Source: Candidatus Nitronereus thalassa | GTDB lineage: Bacteria; Nitrospirota; Nitrospiria; Nitrospirales; UBA8639 | DNA: 64,000 bases | Direction: 5' to 3' | Assembly: GCF_032191465.1 (NCBI RefSeq) | Contig: NZ_JAQOUE010000001.1 | Coordinates: 2,046,001-2,110,000, forward strand | Shown: one piece after another, positions 32,891 to 40,501 of the stretch | How the letters are laid out: every line of letters begins with the position of its first letter | Numbering within the stretch: position 1 is the first letter of the stretch | Made by a program: the position numbers and the translations under genes | The notes under the pieces: model-generated | What the model was told of the DNA's origin: nothing | The model's database searches: none | What the model saw: the letters and a program-made list of their open reading frames with translations, nothing else

Positions 32891-34228
32891 ATGAGTAATT
32901 TACTTGCCGCTCGATCCCTCATGGCCATGTCCCTGGGTTTCCATATTATATTCGCCATCATTGGAATGGCCATGCCACTCATGATGGTGATTGCTGAATG
33001 GCGCTGGCTGAAAACCGGGGACGAGGTATACCTCACCATTGCCAAACGTTGGGCCAAAGGCACTGCCATTTTCTTTGCAGTGGGCGCGGTAACGGGAACT
33101 GTGTTGTCATTTCAGCTTGGCTTACTATGGCCAAAATTTATGGAATTCGCGGGTCCAATTATTGGGCTCGCTTTTTCCATTGAAGGATTTGCGTTTTTCA
33201 CAGAAGCCATCTTTCTCGGTATCTATCTTTACGGATGGAGAAAGGTCAGTCCGCATGCGCATCTTGCAGCTGGAGGAGTCGTCGCGCTGAGTGGCATTAC
33301 ATCCGGTGTTGTTGTGGTCCTGGCCAATGGCTGGATGAACACGCCGCGGGGTTTTACGATGATCAATGGCCTTCCCGCGAACATCGACCCCATTGCCGCA
33401 TTGCTGAATCCTTCAGGGGGCCTTCAGGCCTTGCATATGATTACAGCGGCCTTCGCAGCCACGGGTTTTGCGGTCGCTGGCATTCATGCATTTCTGCTTC
33501 TTCGCCATCCTGGTAATGCCTTTCATCAAGGGGCTCTAAAAATCGCGTTGGCCGTGGGCTGTGTTAGCGCATTGTTTCAACCATTGAATGGTGACTTCCT
33601 GGCCAAACAAGTGGCTGAATATCAACCCCTAAAACTCGCAGCCTTTGAAGGCCAAGTACACACGCAAAAGGGTGCGCCATTTCGACTCGGCGGGATTTGG
33701 AATTCTGAAAAAGAAGCCTTCGACTATATTGTCGAAATTCCATATGCCTTGAGCCTGATGTTACACATGGACCCTCATGGCGAGGTGATAGGGATCAAGG
33801 AATTTGCCAAGGAAATCTGGCCTCCCATCGGGGTGGTGCGTACGGCCTTTCAAATTATGGTGGGCATTGGCTTTTTCATGATGGGGATGGCTGTGTGGGC
33901 GGCATGGTTGGCCTTCAAAACACGAACTCTATTCCAATCGAAATTATTTTTAAAGGCGTTGGTGTTGTCGATACCGCTTGGCTTTATTGCGACGGAAGTC
34001 GGTTGGGTGGCAACAGAGGTGGGACGGCAACCCTGGGTGGTGGTGGGGTATTTAAAGACTGCCCAAGCAGTGACTCCCATGCCAGGGATTTCCGTTTCGC
34101 TGATTTTCTTCGCGGGATTGTACGCTTTCCTCGCCGCTATCGTCATCTGGCTAATGTGGCGTCATGTTACGGCCACACCCACCCAATTTGAAATGCAAAT
34201 GAAGGGAAGCGCGCATGATCGGATATGA
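32891..34228 (+). CDS. cydA: Cytochrome bd-type quinol oxidase subunit I
   Basis: 445 residues from ATG 32891; the longer frame from 32738 runs through likely promoter sequence. Nine hydrophobic segments are expected. The start SLMAMSLGFHIIFAIIGMAM contains the high-spin haem histidine, and GRQPWVVVGYLKTAQAVTP is the signature block after the quinol-binding loop. The short length fits the short-Q-loop or cyanide-insensitive type. It oxidises quinol and reduces oxygen with high affinity in the inner membrane. The cydB start overlaps its end by 14 bases. The upstream 134 bases separate it from the ABC gene and probably hold a promoter. Confidence 0.92.
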   Translation: MSNLLAARSLMAMSLGFHIIFAIIGMAMPLMMVIAEWRWLKTGDEVYLTIAKRWAKGTAIFFAVGAVTGTVLSFQLGLLWPKFMEFAGPIIGLAFSIEGFAFFTEAIFLGIYLYGWRKVSPHAHLAAGGVVALSGITSGVVVVLANGWMNTPRGFTMINGLPANIDPIAALLNPSGGLQALHMITAAFAATGFAVAGIHAFLLLRHPGNAFHQGALKIALAVGCVSALFQPLNGDFLAKQVAEYQPLKLAAFEGQVHTQKGAPFRLGGIWNSEKEAFDYIVEIPYALSLMLHMDPHGEVIGIKEFAKEIWPPIGVVRTAFQIMVGIGFFMMGMAVWAAWLAFKTRTLFQSKLFLKALVLSIPLGFIATEVGWVATEVGRQPWVVVGYLKTAQAVTPMPGISVSLIFFAGLYAFLAAIVIWLMWRHVTATPTQFEMQMKGSAHDRI

Positions 34229-35243
34229 AACGATCCTGGGGATCGTCCTACTTCTCGCGCTCACGTTTTATGCTCTCATGGGTGGTGCCGACTTCGGTGC
34301 CGGTGTGTGGCACCTCCTCGCGAGGGGAAAAACTCGACGGAATCAACACCAGTTAATCGGCGAGGCCATCGGCCCGATTTGGGAAGCCAATCACGTGTGG
34401 TTAATTTTGGTCGTCACGATTTTATTTACGGCCTTTCCCCCAGCCTATGCACAGGTGTCCATTACGCTTCACATCCCGCTGACCCTTCTGGTGATTGGGA
34501 TTGTTCTTCGAGGGTCAGCCTATGCCTTTCGACATTACGACGTGAAAGATGATGACGTTCATTTACGGTGGGATCAAATTTTCGCGCTCTCCAGCCTGAT
34601 TAGTCCTCTGCTGCTCGGCATTATTCTCGGCTCAGTGACGGCCGGCAATTTTCCTGTGAAGCCTGAGAGTTTTTTTGAAGGGTTCGTGGCTCCTTGGATC
34701 CAGCCGTTTCCACTGGTGATGGGTGTATTCACATTGGTGCTGTTTGCCTATTTGGCGGCCTCTTATCTTCTTTTGGAAACACAGGACCTGGAACTTCAGG
34801 AACTTTTTAGAAAACGGGCCATCGCCTCGGTGTTAATAGCCGGCGTCTTAGAAGAGCTGGTCATGCTACTCGGAAAAACTGGAGCCCCCCGTTTGTGGGG
34901 AGAATTGACGAACAGCCTATGGGGAGGTTTTCTTCAAATAGGCATGGGAAGTCTGACATTGGTAGCGATCGCGTTGTTAGTCACCCGACGATATTGGTGG
35001 GCAAGGACCTGCGCGATTGTTCAAGTTACGATTACAATTTTGGCGTGGGGCATTGCGCAATCTCCCTATTTAGTACCCCCTTATCTTACAATCTTCAATG
35101 CCTCATCACCGGAAGTTATGCTACGCCTTATTGTCATCGCGCTATTCACCGGCGCGCTGTTATTATTTCCATCACTGTTGTACCTATTCAAAATATTTAA
35201 AGGTGGAACGTTATTTGGAGTTCCGAAGAAATCGGATGGATAA
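34215..35243 (+). CDS. cydB: Cytochrome bd-type quinol oxidase subunit II
   Basis: 342 residues, eight to nine membrane spans. The N-terminal block LTFYALMGGADFGAGVWHLL and GPIWEANHVWLILVVTILFTAFP are the best conserved parts of CydB. It has no haem-binding core of its own but stabilises subunit I. ATG 34215 lies inside the end of cydA with AAGGGAAG upstream, so translation is coupled. No small CydX-like gene is apparent in the 80 bases after it. Confidence 0.92.
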   Translation: MIGYETILGIVLLLALTFYALMGGADFGAGVWHLLARGKTRRNQHQLIGEAIGPIWEANHVWLILVVTILFTAFPPAYAQVSITLHIPLTLLVIGIVLRGSAYAFRHYDVKDDDVHLRWDQIFALSSLISPLLLGIILGSVTAGNFPVKPESFFEGFVAPWIQPFPLVMGVFTLVLFAYLAASYLLLETQDLELQELFRKRAIASVLIAGVLEELVMLLGKTGAPRLWGELTNSLWGGFLQIGMGSLTLVAIALLVTRRYWWARTCAIVQVTITILAWGIAQSPYLVPPYLTIFNASSPEVMLRLIVIALFTGALLLFPSLLYLFKIFKGGTLFGVPKKSDG

Positions 35244-35389
35244 GTGCCCACAAATTAACGCAACACCCCTTTTATTGTATTGATAATGTTGGGATTGACA
35301 GATAAATTACCCGTGCTCATATTTTGAGTGCCAAGAATTTGTTTTATAGAGAATGGGAAGTGTTTAATAGATTTCCGAAACTCCCCAAA

Positions 35390-36064
35390 ATGCCAAATTT
35401 CGTCAAAAGACTTCTTAGTAAAGGCATTTCGCGAAAAACCAGGAAAACCCGGTCTGCCTTTCTTCAGATTGTTTTCGTCTTGTGTATTCTCCTATTGGCC
35501 TTCCCGGCCTTTGCCTCCCCTGCTTTAGAAAAATTGTTTGGTTTTGTCACCATGGCTGGCGAAGCGATGGGCTCCCTAGCGGATGGAATCGAAAAATCTT
35601 TTAACACCGGAACTCGCATTTATGACGATTTGTCAATCCGAGAAGAAAAAGAACGACTCTTGGACCTCAGCGCCAATCTGAGTCATTTAGGAATGATTCA
35701 GACTGAATTTGTGGGAACCTTAGAGGAATTTAATGCACGACCGGATGTGGAGAAGTGGGAGAAGCTGGCGGAAAACTCACGAATGATTTCGGAAGACGTT
35801 CGCAGCCTGATTGCCCATTTAAAAGCCGAACGCAGTCCCTTAGTCACGAAAGGAGAAGCCTATGATGCCCTTCTATTAACTCTGCAACACAGAGGGACCA
35901 CGATTACCGAATTTCAAAAAATTCAGCTGCCTCTGACCGCTGACGATTTGGATACTTTGAAAAAAATTGAAGCCACCTACTCAGTCCTGCTAACCAATTT
36001 ATACCGGGCCAAAGAATCCCTTAATACATATATTGAACAGCGGTTTGAAGATTTGAAACCTTAA
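35390..36064 (+). CDS. Secreted helical protein of unknown function
   Basis: 224 residues from ATG 35390; the frame extends up to a TTG at 35324, and neither start has a clear ribosome site. A very basic N-terminus (KRLLSKGISRKTRKTRS) precedes a hydrophobic signal (FLQIVFVLCILLLAFPAFAS). The mature part is rich in Glu, Leu and Lys with heptad-like spacing and looks fully helical; there are no cysteines after the signal. No domain was recognised. It is followed by about 200 bases without genes. Confidence 0.55.
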   Translation: MPNFVKRLLSKGISRKTRKTRSAFLQIVFVLCILLLAFPAFASPALEKLFGFVTMAGEAMGSLADGIEKSFNTGTRIYDDLSIREEKERLLDLSANLSHLGMIQTEFVGTLEEFNARPDVEKWEKLAENSRMISEDVRSLIAHLKAERSPLVTKGEAYDALLLTLQHRGTTITEFQKIQLPLTADDLDTLKKIEATYSVLLTNLYRAKESLNTYIEQRFEDLKP

Positions 36065-36269
36065 TCCCTTGCGCGTACCTCCCACGCTCGGCACCGCACT
36101 TCCCATACGGATTTTCTTTCTCCTTCATTTCTTCCCTACTTGATATAGCCAATATTTGTGATATAACCATGGCATTCAAATCCCATCACCATCTCTCTCC
36201 CATCTCAAACCCAAGAATTTTTCTTTTGCATGTTACCACCTAAGACACCTGATTCATAAGGAATCCTTG

Positions 36270-37376
36270 ATGATTACACCGATTCATCAGCGCATTATTA
36301 TTGGGGTCGAAATCGAAGCCTATAGCATCAACGCGGCAGATCACAAAATTGGTCGGCGATTGTCTAAACCCCGGCCTGGACTCTCGGAGTCCGGGGAAAA
36401 ATTTTCCCGTGACGCCTCCATTGGCAGTGAATACAACAGTCGTCCGTTTACGACTGTCCGGGAATCGCTGTTTCTTCTCAAAGCTGGACTTCGCAAATAT
36501 CTTCGAGGATTGTATCGCAGTCGGGAAGAAGACCAAGATTACCGTGTCCCCTTGCTGGTTGGCGGATGGACGAATCGATTTGCAGGAATGCATATGCACA
36601 TTTCAGTTGCCAATCGGAAAATGACCAAGAAAGAAGCCTGCGCTTTGAGTTGGCACCTTCATGACCAACTGCCTTTTTTCATCGCGATTGGAGCCAATTC
36701 TCCTATCTGGAACAAAGTGATCACCGGGAAGGCTTCGAATAGGTTTCTCCGTGGAGATCAAGCCTATTTTACGGTCACCAAACGTGGGCACCTTACCTCG
36801 GTAAACACTCGAGAGATGGTGTACAGCCCCGGACGAAAAACCAAACCCCCGACATTGGAAATTCGAGTATTGGATTCAAATCTCCCGGAATTTGTCGTGG
36901 CGAACCTATGCCTCCTCAAAGCCGTGTGCCTACGGTGGTTAAAAGGAAAGCGGTCCGCCAACCGGATGAGTCATGCCGATTATTTAGAAGCTCGCCTCGA
37001 AGCTGCAACCAAAGGTATGCGTGGCAAACTCCCTTGGCGTAAGGATTGGATAAGTGTCCCCGACTATTTAGATCGATTTCTTTGGGAGCACCGCGAGGAA
37101 TTCGAGGTCATGGATATTCCAGAAGACATCTTCGAAGTCTTTCGTCTACTCAAGCGTGGGTATAATGGCAGTCGGATTATTCACGATGCCGCGCTTCTCG
37201 CACAGCGAGAACATCCCCAAACGTGGCAGCGCCGCTTTGCGAAACGATATCGAACAGGCATGGTGGAATTGCTCAGTGGCAATACGCTCCACGATTTTGC
37301 GCGGGAAATTGGGATCTCCCTTCCCAATACAGACCGGGTATGGTTAGGACGAAAGCGAGGCTCCATCGATGAGTAA
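36270..37376 (+). CDS. Predicted amidoligase / glutamate-cysteine-ligase-fold enzyme
   Basis: 368 residues from ATG 36270, with AAGGAA upstream. Fold landmarks of the GCS-like carboxylate-amine ligases are visible: IIIGVEIEAYS near the N-terminus (metal/ATP site glutamates), RDASIGSEYNSRPF, and GMHMHISV (paired histidines). PTLEIRVLDSN is the distal strand with a conserved Glu and Arg. These enzymes use ATP to join a carboxylate to an amine. The downstream gene overlaps by 8 bases and encodes a class I glutamine amidotransferase-like hydrolase, a pairing predicted for small-peptide or protein-tagging pathways. It is not the housekeeping glutathione enzyme by size or context. The substrate is unknown. 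Confidence 0.72.
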   Translation: MITPIHQRIIIGVEIEAYSINAADHKIGRRLSKPRPGLSESGEKFSRDASIGSEYNSRPFTTVRESLFLLKAGLRKYLRGLYRSREEDQDYRVPLLVGGWTNRFAGMHMHISVANRKMTKKEACALSWHLHDQLPFFIAIGANSPIWNKVITGKASNRFLRGDQAYFTVTKRGHLTSVNTREMVYSPGRKTKPPTLEIRVLDSNLPEFVVANLCLLKAVCLRWLKGKRSANRMSHADYLEARLEAATKGMRGKLPWRKDWISVPDYLDRFLWEHREEFEVMDIPEDIFEVFRLLKRGYNGSRIIHDAALLAQREHPQTWQRRFAKRYRTGMVELLSGNTLHDFAREIGISLPNTDRVWLGRKRGSIDE

Positions 37377-38112
37377 AAAATCACCAGCCCCCTTAATCGG
37401 GATCACCTGCGAGGCCATTTCCCATCGCAAGGATTTCGCGGATTATGATTTATTATGCGATCATCGCTATGCCACGGGAATTGCGGAGGCGGGAGGGCAT
37501 CCGGTGTTATTGCCCATCGCCCACAATCGAGCGACCTTGGATCGTTACCTGGAGGGGATTGATGGCCTGGTCATCGTTGGTGGAGATGATCTTGATCCAT
37601 CATGGTATGGAGAATCTCCCAAACGGCGAACCAAGGTCGCCTTTTCAAAACGATCCGAATTCGAGGCCTGGCTCTACAAAGCCGGGGCCCAACGGCGATT
37701 ACCCATTTTGGGAATCTGCTACGGGATGCAACTCATCAATGTCATTGAGGGCGGCACCCTGTATCAACACATTAAAGCTCGCCCCAATGGCCCCAAGGTT
37801 GATCATCAGGGTAAAAAAAACGGAGTCCATCCGGTCAACATCCTTCCTCACACGAAATTGGGTAAAATTCTCGGACCTGGAAAAAAGAAAGTGGCGACGG
37901 AACATCACCAAGGAATCCGGAAACTCGCACCGAAATTTATTGCTTCCGCCAAGGCCGCCGACGGAATTATTGAAGCCATGGAACGCCCCAACCGACCGGA
38001 AATTTTTGCGGTGCAATGGCACCCGGAACGACGTCTTCAATTCGCCTCGACTCGACGACTATTCAAAGCGTTCGTCAAATCCTGTCGACGCTATCAGAAG
38101 AATAAAGACTAG
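37369..38112 (+). CDS. Class I glutamine amidotransferase-like hydrolase (peptidase C26 / gamma-glutamyl-GABA hydrolase type)
   Basis: 247 residues. The nucleophile block GICYGMQ gives C117, with the partner residues in WHPE (H218, E220). LIGITCEA, GIDGLVIVGGDDLDPSWYGE and VATEHHQGI fit PuuD-type gamma-glutamyl hydrolases. Start and previous stop overlap, so it is translated with the amidoligase gene. Such a hydrolase could remove gamma-glutamyl groups added by its neighbour or supply ammonia to it. The C-terminus is basic (RRYQKNKD). Confidence 0.85.
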   Translation: MSKKSPAPLIGITCEAISHRKDFADYDLLCDHRYATGIAEAGGHPVLLPIAHNRATLDRYLEGIDGLVIVGGDDLDPSWYGESPKRRTKVAFSKRSEFEAWLYKAGAQRRLPILGICYGMQLINVIEGGTLYQHIKARPNGPKVDHQGKKNGVHPVNILPHTKLGKILGPGKKKVATEHHQGIRKLAPKFIASAKAADGIIEAMERPNRPEIFAVQWHPERRLQFASTRRLFKAFVKSCRRYQKNKD

Positions 38113-38305
38113 TGACTGATGGGAGTTAACTATCTGCTTGATTACGTAAATTTTTTCCACCGACATTTCCCTTCATCCTTCGGTATTTCTATCCCTAAAG
38201 GTTCTCTAAATGCGGAGTTCGGACCTGCCACGCCCAATGCTCTGAAAAAACACGAGCATTTGGATTCCTTAACACTTAGCAAAAGATAGACCCCTTCCCC
38301 ACGAT

Positions 38306-38348
38306 TCCATAAAACAAACGAGCCCCACCACTAGCATGGTGGGGCTCG
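38306..38348 (-). terminator. Terminator of the second PEP-CTERM gene
   Basis: A perfect 12-bp stem, CGAGCCCCACCA (38319-38330) with TGGTGGGGCTCG (38337-38348), with a 6-base loop. Read on the minus strand it is followed by a T-rich tract (TTTGTTTTATGG). It starts 31 bases past the stop codon. Confidence 0.85.
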
Positions 38349-38379
38349 ATGTTCGGGAATCCTTTTAGCGACTAAGTGC

Positions 38380-38982
38380 CTAGACCCAGGCTTTTTTGAT
38401 CCGATAACCAATGAGGCCAACTAGGCCTGAACCAAGTAGCAACATTGTGCTTGGCTCGGGGACCTGTCCTCCGGTGCCAGGGGCAGTATAAATGGCGACA
38501 TGTGAAAATGAACCCTGGTTGGGCCAGAGGTCTTCCAAATTAATTTGCATTTTTCCATCCCATCCAATGCCCGACACGCCCACATTGAATAATTGTTGTT
38601 GTGGGCTATGATTTCCATTCTTTGCAAGAATGACGCATTCCAAAACCGCGCATTCCAGAAAACCTGGACCATTCCAGGTAATTTGAGCATCTTCGGCTCC
38701 ATTGGGGAAAGTAGTGGTGTAGTGACTCGCGGACGACCCTGATTCACTTCCACCTTGGTTTTGTTTATACACTTGGGTTAAGTTCAAAATACCGGTAATG
38801 CCAGAAATTTCTGCGTCCGTGTGGGTACTGGTTTGAGAGGAAGTCCAATCTACATCAGAAGTCCCCAAGTTTATTGGCGTCGCGTGAGCGGGATTCACAG
38901 AAGAGAATCCTACAAATGCCATCATCGTCAGCACGCTGAGGACAAAAAATGATCGAGATTTCATTCCGATAGAGTGATTCAT
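38380..38982 (-). CDS. PEP-CTERM sorting-domain exported protein
   Basis: 200 residues with an AAAGGAGG ribosome site 8 bases upstream of ATG 38982. The signal peptide ends near NPAHA. The C-terminus is QVPEPSTMLLLGSG, a hydrophobic helix, then RIKKAW, almost the same tail as the protein at 3979, so both are likely sorted by the same exosortase. The mature domain is Ser/Thr/Gly-rich with a pair of cysteines in LECAVLECVILA. No enzymatic domain was recognised. It has its own sigma-54-type promoter and a strong terminator. Confidence 0.88.
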   Translation of the reverse strand: MNHSIGMKSRSFFVLSVLTMMAFVGFSSVNPAHATPINLGTSDVDWTSSQTSTHTDAEISGITGILNLTQVYKQNQGGSESGSSASHYTTTFPNGAEDAQITWNGPGFLECAVLECVILAKNGNHSPQQQLFNVGVSGIGWDGKMQINLEDLWPNQGSFSHVAIYTAPGTGGQVPEPSTMLLLGSGLVGLIGYRIKKAWV

Positions 38983-39062
38983 GGCGAAAACCTCCTTTTA
39001 AAGACTATAGAAAATTGTTTATAGGTCAGAATTTTCTGAACTATCGGCGCAAGCATACCTTT

Positions 39063-39078
39063 CGCAAGCCCCATGCCA
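39063..39078 (-). promoter_or_regulatory. Sigma-54-type promoter of the second PEP-CTERM gene
   Basis: On the minus strand TGGCATGGGGCTTGCG agrees with TGGCAYG-N4-TTGC throughout. It is 80 bp upstream of the start codon at 38982. No clear TGTCTCA-type inverted repeat was found at the distance seen for the two other loci. Confidence 0.7.
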
Positions 39079-39800
39079 TTTATTAAAAGAGCTCAAAAAT
39101 ATAAACAGACCGTTACCATCGACCAACATATTCTTGAAACATCTCCATTAATCTCTGGTAATGGTTTCGTTTCAAAAGCTATACGGAGTGGCTGCATACC
39201 TCCATTTTGTAAACGGAGCTGACGGCAAGATAAACCACTGAAGCCAGCATCCTCACAAACAATAATACTTTTCGGCACATACGCCATTTAGCGTAGTACG
39301 TAAACATTTTCGACAGGTTATGTGGGTTACAAAGTCAAAGGTGATACTTTGGCCCTGCGACATCTGAATTCCTGCGGTTATTAAAAAGGAGAAACACTAG
39401 GGGAAATATCGGTGTGGCAATTCAGGATGAAATTGAATAAACCTCGAATATTTTCAAGTAATAAGCACTTGAAGCTTTCTTTTAATCGCCTCCAGCGATT
39501 ATCAAAAATTTCTAAATATTTAACGGCATTCGCAGATGTTTTTCCTGAGGAATGGAATCCGTTGGGGGGAGGGGTAGTTTTTCTTATTCCTTTGCCGAGC
39601 AGGGGGTGACAAAAGGCATTCGATCAAGATTGTGGTTTCTGGTCAACTTTTTCTACCGACAGGACCCCCCCCTAAGCCGATACAGCCCTAAACAATAGGT
39701 TTCACACCAATGCTTACTACCCAAAGGATTAAATTTTGAACATTTCGCTAAAGGTTGTACCGACTGCTTCTAATCTGGCCTTCAGAGGAAAACCGAAAGT
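39079..39800. other. Long gene-free stretch between the PEP-CTERM gene and the zinc-ribbon gene
   Basis: 722 bases. Frames at 39093 (minus) and 39412 (plus) have no coding character, and the first overlaps the sigma-54 site region. The left part should hold activator sites for the PEP-CTERM promoter. I see no repeats or RNA genes in it. Confidence 0.45.
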
Positions 39801-39944
39801 TTAACCGTCTTGGCCTCGAGGGCGGGCACGGCCGAATTTTTGTCGGTTTTCTTGTTCGATTTGTTGCTGGCAGGCTTCGCAGATTTCGCCGTATTCTTCG
39901 GTCATGTAGGTTTCACCAATTTCTCCGCAGCGGTCACAGATCAT
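39801..39944 (-). CDS. 47-residue zinc-ribbon protein
   Basis: ATG at 39944 with AGAGGTG 5 bases upstream gives 47 residues. Two CxxC pairs, C3/C6 (ICDRC) and C22/C25 (ICEAC), make a small zinc ribbon; the rest is Glu/Gln-rich, then Arg/Gly-rich at the end (GRARPRGQDG). It lies 26 bases after lspA on the same strand, so ileS-lspA-zinc ribbon is probably one transcript. A nucleic-acid or ribosome-associated role is a guess from the basic tail. Confidence 0.7.
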   Translation of the reverse strand: MICDRCGEIGETYMTEEYGEICEACQQQIEQENRQKFGRARPRGQDG

Positions 39945-39970
39945 TGCGCACCTCTTGGTTGACGTAAGAT

Positions 39971-40501
39971 TTACGGAAGGTTTTCTTGTGGCAGAGTTCC
40001 GGCCGGTGGGTCTTCTTTCTTTTTGTCCAATGCGAAAATGATCAGGAGAGAGACGACACCGACACTAATAGCGCTATCGGCAACATTGAAAGCAGGCCAG
40101 TGGTAGCCCTTGATATGAAAATCGAGAAAATCGATGACTTCTCCGAATCGCAGGCGGTCAATGAGATTGCCGATCGCTCCCCCAAAAATACTGGATACGG
40201 TAAGCTGCCCCCATACGTCATCGGGATGGAGCCGATAGAAAATCGTGCCGAGTAACCCTAATGCGAAAATGGAGGTTCCCACGAAAAAGATTAACCGAAA
40301 GGCGCTATTGGATTGCGCAAAGATACCAAAGGCCGCACCGGGATTTCGAATGTAGGTCAGATTGAAAAAATCTGGAATGACCGGAATCGACTCATGCAAA
40401 TGCATGGTATGCATGACAAACATTTTGGTGACCTGGTCCAAGGCAATCAGGACAAAACTCACCCCGACTAGCAACAAATACCGGCGTCCCCCATCATTCA
40501 C
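39971..40501 (-). CDS. lspA: Signal peptidase II (lipoprotein signal peptidase)
   Basis: 176 residues from GTG 40501, which overlaps the ileS stop as GTGA; the longer open frame reaches into ileS. Four membrane spans. Catalytic aspartates lie in GGAIGNLIDRLRFGEVIDFL and FNVADSAISVG, and the N-terminal span has LDQVTKMFV. It removes the signal peptide from diacylglyceryl-modified prolipoproteins in the inner membrane; several lipoproteins in this window (for example at 1464, 60374 and 62431) are substrates. Linkage to ileS is very common in bacteria. Confidence 0.95.
   Translation of the reverse strand: MNDGGRRYLLLVGVSFVLIALDQVTKMFVMHTMHLHESIPVIPDFFNLTYIRNPGAAFGIFAQSNSAFRLIFFVGTSIFALGLLGTIFYRLHPDDVWGQLTVSSIFGGAIGNLIDRLRFGEVIDFLDFHIKGYHWPAFNVADSAISVGVVSLLIIFALDKKKEDPPAGTLPQENLP

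Noticed and set aside
39412-39609. 65-codon frame upstream of the zinc-ribbon gene
   Set aside because: No start signal, no domain, and random-looking residue content.
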